Assembly (NCBI RefSeq): GCF_900087015.1
Contig: NZ_FLKP01000002.1
Location: forward strand, 1,426,001 to 1,490,000
Length of the DNA: 64,000 bases
From: Christensenella timonensis
GTDB lineage: Bacteria > Bacillota > Clostridia > Christensenellales > Christensenellaceae
Reading direction: 5' to 3'
Of this stretch, positions 28,641 to 36,777 are shown one piece after another. Made by a program: the position numbers and the translations under genes. Under the pieces are notes generated by a model. The model saw only the letters and a list, made by a program, of their open reading frames with translations, was not told the DNA's origin and searched no databases. Numbering within the stretch: the stretch's first letter is position 1; the number at the start of each line of letters is the position of its first letter.

Positions 28641-29930
28641 ATGAAAAACAATAATAAAACCGAAGAAGTGAAAAAAGAAAGAGCAACATTTAAGCCTTTT
28701 GAACAAAAACCAAAGAAAATGGAAGATTTAATGATCGACTGGAAAACGCTTTATCCGAAGCCGTATGACAAAAAAAAGGTCGATCCATGGACAAAATGCC
28801 GTGTCATCCTAATGAATGGGATCGAAGTAGAAGCAGTAATGTTTATGCATAACTTCCACCGCCAGTGCAAAGACCAGGAATTACGCAGGCAGCTTGCTAT
28901 GACGCGGCGTATGGAGCAGGAACAGCAAAAAATGATTAACTGGCTGAGCCCGGCAGACGAGTCCCAGCTGGAGTTGACGATTGGCTATGAACACGTCGCA
29001 GTAGACTTAACGGCATGGCTGGCCCAGCATGAACCGGATCAGTATGTAAAGCAGTGCCTGGATTTTGCCTTGCTTGAAGATTTCGATCATCTTTATCGCT
29101 ACGCAGACCTGCTGAAGTTTGACAAAGATATCGCGGCGCATGAATTGGTAAAGAAGTACGTTGAAATCACGCCCGGACGGCCTACGATATCCCATTACAG
29201 GCATCCGTTTGAATCAGTAAAGAAACCTTGCGATTTCAAAAAGGCATCGGACAGGACAAAGCTGAATACATTGATCATTACGGCCGGCGAACAGCAGACG
29301 ATGAACTATTATATGAATATCGGCCCAACCTATGAAAACGATCCGGGTCGTAAGCTGTATCAGCAGATTGGCATGGTAGAGGAACAGCATGTCACGCATT
29401 ATGGAGCGTTGCTGGATCCCAACTGCACATGGCTTGAAAACATGTTGCTGCATGATTACACGGAATGTTATTTGTACTATTCCTTCTACGAGACGGAAGT
29501 CGATAAAGAAATCAAGCAGATTTGGGAACTGTTCCTAGAACAGGAAATCGCCCATTTGCATGCGGCTGCACAGCTTTTGGAAAAATATGAAGGAACAAGC
29601 TGGCAAGAGGTCGTTACGGGAGAATTCCCGGAAATACTGGAATTTCAGGATACCAAGGATTATGTGCGGGACGTGTTGAAAAACCAGGCAGAACTGACGG
29701 CCGATAAAGAGGATTTCAAAAATATTGCAGATATTCCTAAAAACCATGAGTTTTTCAAATATCAGAAGTTGGTAGGAAACGACGACTTAAATCAGGTGGA
29801 AGGCCATATGGTGATCGAGCGCTACCAGAAGGAAAATAGCGAAGATTACCGTTATGAGGACGAGGAAAACCCAAGGAAAGAATTGCGCGACAGGACAAAA
29901 GATAACACGACATTGGGCCGCGTTCAATAA
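28641..29930 (+). CDS. Tandem ferritin-like di-iron protein, uncharacterised
   Basis: 429 aa from ATG 28641 (AAAGGAAG is 9 nt upstream; the in-frame ATG at 28557 lacks a ribosome site). Charged, helix-rich and without signal peptide. Two ferritin/rubrerythrin-type metal-binding halves are visible: IGYEHVAVDL with LLEDFDHLYRY (about residues 110-160), and VEEQHVTHYG, YTECYLYY and FLEQEIAHLHAAAQ (about 250-320). Each has Glu and ExxH-type ligands. A role in iron, peroxide or oxygen handling is inferred. The next gene encodes a zinc-ribbon protein in the same direction, 16 nt away, a likely functional partner. No exact family name is recognised. Confidence 0.7.
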   Translation: MKNNNKTEEVKKERATFKPFEQKPKKMEDLMIDWKTLYPKPYDKKKVDPWTKCRVILMNGIEVEAVMFMHNFHRQCKDQELRRQLAMTRRMEQEQQKMINWLSPADESQLELTIGYEHVAVDLTAWLAQHEPDQYVKQCLDFALLEDFDHLYRYADLLKFDKDIAAHELVKKYVEITPGRPTISHYRHPFESVKKPCDFKKASDRTKLNTLIITAGEQQTMNYYMNIGPTYENDPGRKLYQQIGMVEEQHVTHYGALLDPNCTWLENMLLHDYTECYLYYSFYETEVDKEIKQIWELFLEQEIAHLHAAAQLLEKYEGTSWQEVVTGEFPEILEFQDTKDYVRDVLKNQAELTADKEDFKNIADIPKNHEFFKYQKLVGNDDLNQVEGHMVIERYQKENSEDYRYEDEENPRKELRDRTKDNTTLGRVQ

Positions 29931-29946
29931 ATAAGGAGGAAACCAA

Positions 29947-30144
29947 ATGAACGACAAGAAAAAATTAATTGAGAATGCACAGGAAGAGACCGAAGGCAGG
30001 AAGTGCCCGATATGCGGTAATGACGAATGGGACATTGGTGAAGAGACGTATATCCTGGAAGAATCAGAAGGCGGGGGAAACGTAATGGTTGCCTGCGCAA
30101 AGTGTACAAATTGTGGTTTTGTAGCATTGTTTGCTGAACCATAA
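29947..30144 (+). CDS. Small zinc-ribbon protein
   Basis: 65 aa. CPICG (residues 21-25) and CAKCTNCG (about 50-57) form a four- or five-cysteine metal site; the rest is acidic. AAGGAGG precedes ATG 29947. Placement right after a ferritin-like protein suggests a rubredoxin-like or zinc-ribbon accessory, but spacing is not that of true rubredoxin (CxxCG...CPxCG). Confidence 0.75.
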   Translation: MNDKKKLIENAQEETEGRKCPICGNDEWDIGEETYILEESEGGGNVMVACAKCTNCGFVALFAEP

Positions 30145-30151
30145 GCAGATA

Positions 30152-30222
30152 AAGGCACCTACATAGGATAAACACCGAATAGACAACGGCGTTTATCCTA
30201 TGGAAAAGGTGCTTATTTTATT
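30152..30222 (+). terminator. Long hairpin terminator
   Basis: AAGGCACCT pairs with AGGTGCTT outside, and CATAGGATAAAC (30162-30173) with GTTTATCCTATG (30191-30202) inside; followed by ATTTTATTAAAA. Ends the ferritin-like/zinc-ribbon transcript. The following 130 nt hold only the tRNA promoter. Confidence 0.75.
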
Positions 30223-30253
30223 AAAAATCTTTTATGGATTATAAGAATTTTTA

Positions 30254-30282
30254 TTGACCTCAAGAAATCGCTATGCTATAAT
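30254..30282 (+). promoter_or_regulatory. Promoter of tRNA-Tyr/tRNA-Leu
   Basis: -35 TTGACC (30254-30259), 17-nt spacer ending TGC, -10 TATAAT (30277-30282); a near-consensus sigma-A promoter with extended -10, about 70 nt before tRNA-Tyr. Confidence 0.85.
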
Positions 30283-30350
30283 AAATATCGCTGACTGGAA
30301 GAAATAGTGTACTGTAAAGGCGCATAATATCTACCGGCAGTTGTACATAT

Positions 30351-30435
30351 GGAGAGATTCCCGAGTGGCTAAAGGGAGCAGACTGTAAATCTGCCGGCGA
30401 CGCCTTCGATGGTTCGAATCCATCTCTCTCCACCA
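30351..30435 (+). tRNA. tRNA-Tyr (GTA)
   Basis: 85 nt class II tRNA with encoded CCA. Acceptor GGAGAGA/TCTCTCC; anticodon loop CTGTAAA gives GUA; long variable arm. Confidence 0.96.
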
Positions 30436-30438
30436 AAT

Positions 30439-30461
30439 AAAAAGCGCAAACGCGCTTTTTT
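30439..30461 (+). terminator. Hairpin between tRNA-Tyr and tRNA-Leu
   Basis: AAAAAGCGC - AAA - CGCGCTTTTTT type stem with T-run, directly after tRNA-Tyr; may act as partial terminator or processing site, since tRNA-Leu follows within 10 nt. Confidence 0.65.
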
Positions 30462-30467
30462 ATCATC

Positions 30468-30554
30468 GCGGATATGGCGGAATTGGCAGACGCGCACGGT
30501 TCAGGTCCGTGTGAAGGCAACTTCATGCAGGTTCAACTCCTGTTATCCGCACCA
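30468..30554 (+). tRNA. tRNA-Leu (CAG)
   Basis: 87 nt class II tRNA with encoded CCA. Acceptor GCGGATA/TATCCGC; anticodon loop TTCAGGT gives CAG. It is the last core gene before foreign DNA begins. Confidence 0.96.
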
Positions 30555-30563
30555 AACCAATAT

Positions 30564-30611
30564 AATCCGAACCTATTCCCAATTGGGGACGGGTTCGGAT
30601 TTATTGTTTTC
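30564..30611 (+). terminator. Terminator after tRNA-Leu
   Basis: AATCCGAAC (30564-30572) pairs with GTTCGGATT (30593-30601), followed by TATTGTTTTC. Confidence 0.75.
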
Positions 30612-30707
30612 TTTGACCGCTACGAAGCGACCCATTTCCGCAACGGATTGGAGCGCAAGCCCACCTCCAAGCCGAGAGGCCCACGCAAGAAGAAGCAGAC
30701 CCCGTAA
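30612..30707 (+). pseudogene. 3' coding remnant at the chromosome-island junction
   Basis: A reading frame continuing through the tRNA-Leu terminator ends FDRYEATHFRNGLERKP...PRKKKQTP and TAA at 30707. Composition is basic and gene-like, and base use changes here to that of the mobile module. No start or ribosome site is present, so it is probably the tail of a gene truncated during insertion. The gene cannot be named from this fragment. Confidence 0.4.
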
Positions 30708-30712
30708 ACGCA

Positions 30713-30755
30713 AAAAGGGCGGGCGCTACCGTTTTCACGGTGCGCCCGCCCTTTT
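30713..30755. terminator. Bidirectional terminator left of the MobV module
   Basis: AAAGGGCGGGCGC (30714-30726) pairs with GCGCCCGCCCTTT (30742-30754) with an inner CCG/CGG pair; T-runs are found in both directions. It closes the minus-strand module. Confidence 0.85.
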
Positions 30756-30760
30756 CGTCC

Positions 30761-30940
30761 TTACTCTTGTTTGGCCTCCTGCTTCTCCGCCTCCCGTTGC
30801 TTTTTCCATTCGGCAAACTCCCGCTGGCCCTCCTCGCTCTCGTAGAAAGCGAGAATGTCCGGCAAAAGACAGCGGGCAATTGCTTCAATCTTGTGCTGTG
30901 GAATGTCGGTGTTGTTGATTAGTTTTTTCCTTCTGCCCAA
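30761..30940 (-). CDS. Small charged protein of the MobV module
   Basis: 59 aa, starting with TTG (complement of 30938-30940) behind a GGGAGG ribosome site 4 nt upstream. The product MGRRKKLINN... ends KKQREAEKQEAKQE and is rich in Lys and Glu, with a central hydrophobic patch RCLLPDILAFYE. It follows the relaxase gene by 47 nt in the same direction and is probably translated from the same mRNA. Function unknown; small partner proteins of this kind often sit beside MobV relaxases. Confidence 0.65.
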   Translation of the reverse strand: MGRRKKLINNTDIPQHKIEAIARCLLPDILAFYESEEGQREFAEWKKQREAEKQEAKQE

Positions 30941-30987
30941 GTGCTACCTCCCGTTAGCATATTCAATTTTCAAGGTGCAAAGCCGTG

Positions 30988-31944
30988 TCACCGCTGCTGG
31001 TCTTTTGAATGGCCGTCCCTCCCTTGTTCCCGCAAATTGTGAAGCAGCTCCGGCGGAATGCTCTCCACAAACCGCCGAAGCTGCTCGTTTTCCTGTTTTA
31101 GCCTCGCGGCCTCCAACTGTTTCTTGATGCTGCTGCCATCCTTGACCTTTTCTTTCAATCCTTCATTCTCCTGCGTCAGAAAGTCGATTGTGGCTTGATA
31201 CTTTTTCATCTGCCCCAAATGGCTTTCCAGCCGGGGGAAAAAGCGTTTCAGCAGTGCCGCCGCTTCATCCCGTTTTTTACCGGCGTTCAGCGGCGTAATC
31301 TCTGCCAACACCTTTTGAACTGCCGCCGCCTGTTTCGTTAAGTCAACCGACTGCTTGAACAGCCATGTGGGGATATGTTTTCTTCTGGTGACAAGGGCGC
31401 TCTCGCCCCGCTTGAGGACGGGGAACGCCTTTTGCATATGGGCGTGAAACTCGTCCTGCCATTGGGAAAGCTGCGCCCGGTTGCCCAAAATCTCCTTTGC
31501 TGACAGCCGCCCGTCCTCGGTGATGGGGGTGAAGCACAGGTGGAGGTGGGGCGTTTTCTCGTCCATATGTACCATAGCGGAGAAGATGTTGCCCCGGCCT
31601 ATCTTCTTCTCCATGAAGGTCACAGCCTCGGTGAAGTAGGCTTGCACCTCTTTCTTGCTCCTACCCGTGAAAAACTCTGGGCTGGCGGTTATCAGCGTGT
31701 CCACGAATATGGTGCTGTCCTTCCGTGTGCGGCACCCCGCCGCCTTGATCCGGCTGTCGATCTCCCGCCGGTACTTTTGGGCGGGCTGGATAATGTGAAA
31801 GTTGTCCCTGCTCCTGCTGGTGTCAATGTCGGGATTGCTGGCATACTGCTCTTTGGTGCGCTCGTGGTGGGCTTCCAGCGCCCCGGCTGGCCCCGCCTTG
31901 TGTTTGGCGAAGCGTAGGATTGCGTGTTGTGCCTTTTGCGCCAT
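30988..31944 (-). CDS. MobV-family relaxase (plasmid recombination/Mob protein)
   Basis: 318-aa mobilisation protein. The N-terminus MAQKAQHAILRFAKHKAG and the metal-binding motif HMDEKTPHLHLCF (about residues 126-138) identify the MobV/Pre family, whose prototype MobM of pMV158 nicks TAGTGTG/TTATAC. A C-terminal coiled coil (about 245-300) is typical. At 318 aa it is on the short side. No oriT is visible next to it, but a perfect MobV-type site occurs at 40735-40771. GGAGG precedes the ATG. Neighbours are a Cys-rich protein and a sigma-like regulator on the same strand. Confidence 0.9.
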   Translation of the reverse strand: MAQKAQHAILRFAKHKAGPAGALEAHHERTKEQYASNPDIDTSRSRDNFHIIQPAQKYRREIDSRIKAAGCRTRKDSTIFVDTLITASPEFFTGRSKKEVQAYFTEAVTFMEKKIGRGNIFSAMVHMDEKTPHLHLCFTPITEDGRLSAKEILGNRAQLSQWQDEFHAHMQKAFPVLKRGESALVTRRKHIPTWLFKQSVDLTKQAAAVQKVLAEITPLNAGKKRDEAAALLKRFFPRLESHLGQMKKYQATIDFLTQENEGLKEKVKDGSSIKKQLEAARLKQENEQLRRFVESIPPELLHNLREQGRDGHSKDQQR

Positions 31945-32038
31945 TGTACCTCCTTGTAGAAAGATAGAACCCCGTTTCCGGGGTCTTAAAGGGATTTATA
32001 CTGCCCTGCTTGTTTTTCGCTGGAAAAGTCTTGATATA

Positions 32039-32470
32039 TCAGCCTTTTTCGGGTTCCATTTTTCTACTCTCCGCCCGCTTCTTCCTCGCGTGTTCGGCCT
32101 TCTGCCGCCGCTGTACTTCCGCTTTGCAGCTCTCGCAGTATTTGGCCCGGTTAGAGGACGAAGAAAACGCCTTGCCGCACCGTTTACAGTGCTTCAAGGC
32201 GTCGTGCTGGAAAACCGCCGCTTCCAATCCTTTCCCTTCCTTGTCCTTCAACAGCACATGGCGGAAAAACTTGCAGCAGACGGAATAGGAAATGCTCTGG
32301 GGGCAGGTCACTTCCTCGCCTCTGTCCAGATAGAGGCAATTCCCGCTGTCGTAGTAACTGCACAGGCCCTTGATGAGCCGCAGCGCCTCCCGCCGCTGTT
32401 TGGCATCCATGCGGTATAGGGAGCCGTCTGGCCTGCGTTCAATGGGCGGAAAATCTTTGATGTTGAACAT
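32039..32470 (-). CDS. Cysteine-rich VLP-type protein of mobile elements
   Basis: 143 aa from the ATG at 32470 (MFNIKDFPP; an in-frame ATG two codons upstream at 32476 is also possible). Contains C..YY..GNCLYLDRGEEVTCPQ and CKFFRHVLL in its first 80 residues, then a zinc-ribbon CKRCG...CESC and a basic tail. The pattern of the VLP-type cysteine-rich domain found in Clostridial integrative elements is clear; the function is not known. Lies between the MobV relaxase and the sigma-like gene. Confidence 0.72.
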   Translation of the reverse strand: MFNIKDFPPIERRPDGSLYRMDAKQRREALRLIKGLCSYYDSGNCLYLDRGEEVTCPQSISYSVCCKFFRHVLLKDKEGKGLEAAVFQHDALKHCKRCGKAFSSSSNRAKYCESCKAEVQRRQKAEHARKKRAESRKMEPEKG

Positions 32471-32536
32471 TCGCACCTTCTTTCCTCTTATTTGGGGCGC
32501 AGAAAAGCCACGCTTGCCATCTCGGCTTGCGTGGCT

Positions 32537-33391
32537 TTAGCACCCTGCTTCTTTCTCGTATTGGATAAACCGCTTTTTGATGGCCTCCATCCGCTTCACG
32601 ACCCCGCTGTGATTTTTGTATCCCAGCTTGTCCGCGATTTCCTCGTAGGTATGGCCCTCCACCCGCAGTTCCAAAATCGCCATGTCCTTTTCGGATAAGG
32701 TGGCCTTGAACCGTTGGCAGAAGTCCTCCGCCTCTACCTGTTCCGTAAAATCGCCGGAAGCCTCTGCGATCTCATGGATGCCGCTGTTCTCGTCCTCTAT
32801 GCAGGCTTCCAGCGAAACCGTCTGCACCCTCTTGGAACGGGTGTGATACCATTTCCGCAAGAAGTCCTTGCGAACATTGGTGTCCCACGATTCAAAGTCC
32901 TCGTCGCAAGGTATCTCCCGCACCACGTCTAAAACAGGCTGCCAACCTTGTTCCTCGACAACACGTTTGACCGCCAGCGAGAAAACCTCCGAAACATATT
33001 CCGGCTGGAAGAAAGGGATGGGCGTATGGGGCGGCAAACGAAACAAGGCTTGCACTCCCCAGCCGGTGATCTGCTCCACGCCCTTGACCCACAGCGGCAG
33101 GGCGTAGGACAGACGCCAAATGGGACACCAGCCGGTATAATGCTCCTTCCAGCCGCCGAAACCGAAGTGGGGAAACGCAAGGGAAGCGGCGGCGTCCATG
33201 ATTTCCTTAAGAAATTGATCGCTGTCGATCAGCGAGATCAGTTCCTCCGAAGCGGCTAAAGCAGCCAAATCACGCGGCAGCCTACGAAGGGTAGGGCATT
33301 GGGCGAATAAATCTTCCGGCAGGAAATAGGCCAAAGGCAGATAGCGGATGTTGCTGTCATAGGGAAACTGGACAAGCGAAGGGTCGTTCAT
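32537..33391 (-). CDS. Sigma-70-like / HTH regulator of an integrative element
   Basis: 284 aa. The last 60 residues (TLSEKDMAILELRVEGHTYEEIADKLG and onward) form a sigma-70 region 4 helix-turn-helix; the N-terminal 200 residues show no clear region 2 core, so it may be an anti-terminator or sigma-like activator and not a full sigma factor. Such genes sit at the head of mobile-element operons. A TTGCAA/TATACT promoter and two palindromes lie upstream. Followed by the Cys-rich and MobV genes. Confidence 0.72.
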   Translation of the reverse strand: MNDPSLVQFPYDSNIRYLPLAYFLPEDLFAQCPTLRRLPRDLAALAASEELISLIDSDQFLKEIMDAAASLAFPHFGFGGWKEHYTGWCPIWRLSYALPLWVKGVEQITGWGVQALFRLPPHTPIPFFQPEYVSEVFSLAVKRVVEEQGWQPVLDVVREIPCDEDFESWDTNVRKDFLRKWYHTRSKRVQTVSLEACIEDENSGIHEIAEASGDFTEQVEAEDFCQRFKATLSEKDMAILELRVEGHTYEEIADKLGYKNHSGVVKRMEAIKKRFIQYEKEAGC

Positions 33392-33418
33392 GGGGTGAAC
33401 CTCCTTTCCTTTGAAATC

Positions 33419-33433
33419 AGATGAAGTTCATCT
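33419..33433. promoter_or_regulatory. 15-bp palindrome upstream of the sigma-like gene
   Basis: AGATGAA-G-TTCATCT, perfect arms, between the promoter and the gene start on the minus strand; possible operator. Confidence 0.45.
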
Positions 33434-33449
33434 ATTAATTTACGACATA

Positions 33450-33478
33450 AGTATATACTTTTTGTTCCTGTATTGCAA
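33450..33478 (-). promoter_or_regulatory. Promoter of the sigma-like gene, with palindrome over the -10
   Basis: On the minus strand: TTGCAA (33473-33478), 17-nt spacer, TATACT (33450-33455). The -10 lies inside the perfect palindrome AAGTATATACTT (33449-33460), a possible operator. Confidence 0.65.
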
Positions 33479-33539
33479 AAATATTTTTTGGAGGTTGTGT
33501 AGCAGTGCTTCACTCTGATGTGTTCAGTGCAAAATTATG

Positions 33540-33568
33540 TTGGAAATTGCCATCACTTATGCTACAAT
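33540..33568 (+). promoter_or_regulatory. Promoter of hsdR
   Basis: -35 TTGGAA (33540-33545), 17-nt spacer, -10 TACAAT (33563-33568), 47 nt upstream of the hsdR ATG. Confidence 0.7.
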
Positions 33569-33615
33569 TATTTTGAGTTTTTGTGCCCATAACAGTATGG
33601 CAAAGGGGAATGTGC

Positions 33616-35976
33616 ATGGATAAGAAAAAATTGACAGAACAAGAAATCCGCACAAGATATATTACCCCTGCAATATCGAAGGCGGGTTGGTCTGCTTCTC
33701 AGATACGGGAAGAATATCCTATTACGAAAGGCCGCATCATTGCCAGAGGTGGTACATATAAGCGCGACAAAGCTAAATTTGCAGATTATGCTTTATTCAT
33801 CAAGCCGCATATTCCACTGGCTATTGTTGAGGCAAAGAACAACAATCATGCTGTTTCTGATGGAATGCAACAAGCCCTTGATTATGCGGAGCGGCTGTTG
33901 ATTCCGTTTGTATTCACATCCAATGGTGACGGGTTTACTTTTCATAACCGCATGAGCGGCGGAGGCGACAGAGAAACATTCTTGACCCTTGAACAATTTC
34001 CATCCCCTGAAACACTCTGGACGATGTATCGAGAGGGTACTGGGCTTACCGCGCAGCAGGAAGCAGTCATTACAGAACCCTACTATACGGCACGGGAAGA
34101 CCGAACGCCAAGGTACTACCAGTTAAATGCCATCAATTTAACTGTTGAGGCGATTGCGCGTGGGCAGAACCGTGTCTTGTTGGTGATGGCAACTGGCACA
34201 GGTAAAACGTTCACAGCATTTCAGATTATTTGGCGCTTGTGGAAATCTGGTGTGAAAAAGCGTATTTTGTATTTGGCTGATCGCAACGCTTTAATTGATC
34301 AAACCTATGTAAACGATTTTTCACCGTTTAAGGACAAAATGACGATTGTTCGCAATCGCAAGGTTGATAAATCTTATGAAATCTATCTGGCATTGTATCA
34401 AGGTTTAACCGGGGATGGCGACAAGGAAATTTTCAAGCAGTTCTCTCCGGGATTTTTTGATTTGATTATCATTGATGAGTGCCACCGCGGCAGTGCAAAG
34501 GAAGATAGCGAATGGCGCGCTGTATTAAACTACTTTACCGCAGCAACGCAAATCGGTTTGACCGCAACACCGAAAGAAACAAAGGACATTTCTAATGTTG
34601 ATTACTTCGGAGAGCCGATTTATACCTATTCTCTCAAGCAAGGTATAGAGGACGGCTTTTTAGCGCCGTATCGTGTCATTCGTGTTTTGCTAGATAAGGA
34701 TGCAGAAGGATTTCGCCCCTACAAAGGTCAAACTGACAAATATGGAAATGAAATCCTTGACCGGGAATATAACACGAAAGACTATGATCGCGAATTGGTG
34801 TTGGAACAACGAACCCGCATGGTTGCAAAAGTTGTGTCCAACTATCTTAAAAAGCATAATTTGCGCTATGACAAGACCATTTTCTTCTGTGTCGATACCG
34901 AACATGCTGACCGTATGCGTCAAGCGCTTGTCAACGAAAACGCCGATCTTGTAAAAGAAGACGAGCGCTATGTCATGCGCATCACCGGCGATGATGACAT
35001 CGGCAAAAAGCAGATTGATGCCTTCCGCGATGTTTCAAGCCGTTATCCTGTGTTGGTGACCACTTCTAAATTACTTACCACCGGCGTGGATGTGCAGATG
35101 GTAAAGTTTATTGTGCTTGATGCCAATATCAACAGTATGACGGAGTTCAAACAGATCATTGGTCGAGGAACCCGTGTGCGCGAAGACCTCGGCAAAATGT
35201 TTTTTACTATTTTCGATTTTAGAGATTCTACACGACTTTTTGCTGACCCGGACTTTGACGGCCCAGTTGAGCAGGACGATTCTTTCACGCCATCAGAGGA
35301 TGGACAAATCCCCGACCTGCCCGGCGATCCGCCAACGGACCCAGAAGAACCAGATTTTCCTGAGGACCCGGAATATCCTGGGGCAGGGGACGAGGAACAC
35401 AAGCACGAGCGCCGTATGAAATACTTTGTTGACAATGTAGAAGTGACCGTACTCAAACAAAGGGTTCAATACATTGACAAGGACGGCAAGCTGATTACAG
35501 AATCCCTCACTGATTACACCAAGCGCAATGTCCTCGACCAGTATGCGACCTTAGAGGATTTCCTCACCGCATGGCACAGTGCGGAGCGCAAACAGGTAAT
35601 CCTTGATGAGTTTGCAAGCCAAGGCGTGCTTTTGGAAGAATTGCAGGAGCAAATCGGCCGAGAGTTTGACCCCTTTGATTTGGTGTGTCATATTGCCTAC
35701 GACCAACCGCCGCTTACCAGAAAAGAACGCGCTAACAACGTGAAAAAACGCAACTATTTTACTAAGTATGGCGAACAGGCGCAAGCAGTCTTAAATGCTC
35801 TATTGGAAAAGTATGCGGACTCTGGCGTTGTTAATTTGGAAAGCATGGATGTGTTGAAGGTAAATCCCATTAGGGAATTTGGCACGCCGCAATTCATCGT
35901 GAACAAGATTTTTAAGGGAAAGGCTGATTTTACCGCCGCCCTACGCGAATTAGAAAGCGAACTGTACGTCGCTTGA
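33616..35976 (+). CDS. hsdR: Type I restriction enzyme, R subunit (EcoEI-type)
   Basis: 786 aa from ATG 33616 (AAAGGGGAA is 6 nt upstream; the ATG at 33583 is before the ribosome site). Domains in order: PD-(D/E)XK nuclease with FADYALFIKPH and IVEAKNNN (about 60-90); superfamily 2 helicase with Walker A ATGTGKTF (about 195), DECHRG (about 295) and motif VI QIIGRGTRVRED (about 520); an acidic Pro/Glu/Asp linker (about 560-600); and the C-terminal HsdM-contacting part. Full length and apparently intact, but restriction needs HsdM and HsdS: the following hsdM is truncated and no hsdS exists in the window. GC content is lower than that of the chromosome. Confidence 0.94.
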   Translation: MDKKKLTEQEIRTRYITPAISKAGWSASQIREEYPITKGRIIARGGTYKRDKAKFADYALFIKPHIPLAIVEAKNNNHAVSDGMQQALDYAERLLIPFVFTSNGDGFTFHNRMSGGGDRETFLTLEQFPSPETLWTMYREGTGLTAQQEAVITEPYYTAREDRTPRYYQLNAINLTVEAIARGQNRVLLVMATGTGKTFTAFQIIWRLWKSGVKKRILYLADRNALIDQTYVNDFSPFKDKMTIVRNRKVDKSYEIYLALYQGLTGDGDKEIFKQFSPGFFDLIIIDECHRGSAKEDSEWRAVLNYFTAATQIGLTATPKETKDISNVDYFGEPIYTYSLKQGIEDGFLAPYRVIRVLLDKDAEGFRPYKGQTDKYGNEILDREYNTKDYDRELVLEQRTRMVAKVVSNYLKKHNLRYDKTIFFCVDTEHADRMRQALVNENADLVKEDERYVMRITGDDDIGKKQIDAFRDVSSRYPVLVTTSKLLTTGVDVQMVKFIVLDANINSMTEFKQIIGRGTRVREDLGKMFFTIFDFRDSTRLFADPDFDGPVEQDDSFTPSEDGQIPDLPGDPPTDPEEPDFPEDPEYPGAGDEEHKHERRMKYFVDNVEVTVLKQRVQYIDKDGKLITESLTDYTKRNVLDQYATLEDFLTAWHSAERKQVILDEFASQGVLLEELQEQIGREFDPFDLVCHIAYDQPPLTRKERANNVKKRNYFTKYGEQAQAVLNALLEKYADSGVVNLESMDVLKVNPIREFGTPQFIVNKIFKGKADFTAALRELESELYVA

Positions 35977-35993
35977 CATAGGAGGAAACCACG

Positions 35994-36608
35994 ATGGCCG
36001 TTTCAGGCACTACAAAAGCGCTCAAGGATATCATGCGCATAGACGCTGGTATCAATGGCGATGCACAGTATATTGAGCAGATAACATGGATGCTGTTTCT
36101 AAAGGCTTTTGACTATAAAGAACAGGAATGGGAACTGACAGAGGATGACTACTATCCCATTGTTCCAACGGAATATCGTTGGGGCACTTGGGCTACCGAC
36201 GCCGAAGGGACAACCGGCGACGCTTTGCTTGCGCACATTGACGCTATGTTCTCCGCTTTGCGTGGCCTTGATATCAGCGACGACCCAAAGCACCGCAAAT
36301 GGCTTATTAGAAGCATTATGGAAGGCGTCAACAACTTTATGAAGTCCGGTACCCTGCTGCGCCAAGTCATCAATAAAATCAATGCTGATATTGATTTCGA
36401 CGCAATGCCTTCCGGCCACCTGTTTAACGGTCTGTACGAAACCATGCTGAAAGACTTGCAAAGCGCGGGCAAATCCGGCGAATTTTATACGCCGCGCCCT
36501 GTTACCCGCTTTATTGTGGAGCAGGTCAATCCAAAGCTGGGCGAAACAGTCCTCGAAAACATCCGACCGAAAATGATACAATTTAACGCTTCCAAAATGT
36601 GCGCGTAA
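35994..36608 (+). pseudogene. hsdM: Truncated type I methyltransferase subunit (hsdM 5' part)
   Basis: 204-aa open frame. Residues 1-185 match the N-terminal helical domain and the start of the methylase domain (GEFYTPRPVTRFIVEQVNPKLGETV), but the sequence breaks off exactly where the SAM-binding motif DPACGTGGF should come and instead ends LENIRPKMIQFNASKMCA. The normal length is about 480-500 aa. The SAM site, NPPF catalytic motif and specificity subunit are all lost. AGGGTGCAA occurs twice just past the stop (36613 and 36633), marking a rearranged junction. As it stands no modification activity is expected. Confidence 0.9.
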
Positions 36609-36650
36609 AAAAAGGGTGCAAGGTCAAAAATTAGGGTGCAACAGGATCAA

Positions 36651-36679
36651 CTGGCCATGTAGATGACCAGCTTTTTTTT
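36651..36679 (+). terminator. Terminator after the hsdM fragment
   Basis: CTGGcCAT (36651-36658) pairs with ATGaCCAG (36663-36670) and is followed by eight T. Confidence 0.8.
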
Positions 36680-36710
36680 GTGCCTTGAGGAAATATTTGT
36701 CAATTTTAAT

Positions 36711-36739
36711 ACTACAAATGATATCGTTGTAAATGTAGT
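36711..36739. promoter_or_regulatory. Interrupted palindrome upstream of the HTH-membrane gene
   Basis: ACTACA (36711-36716) and TGTAGT (36734-36739) flank a centre around GATATC, about 40 nt before the GTG start. A weak TTGTCA -35 lies just upstream. Suits an operator for the HTH protein of the following gene. Confidence 0.45.
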
Positions 36740-36777
36740 AATAAAGTGATAACATAAGGATATAAGGAGGCAGTCAA

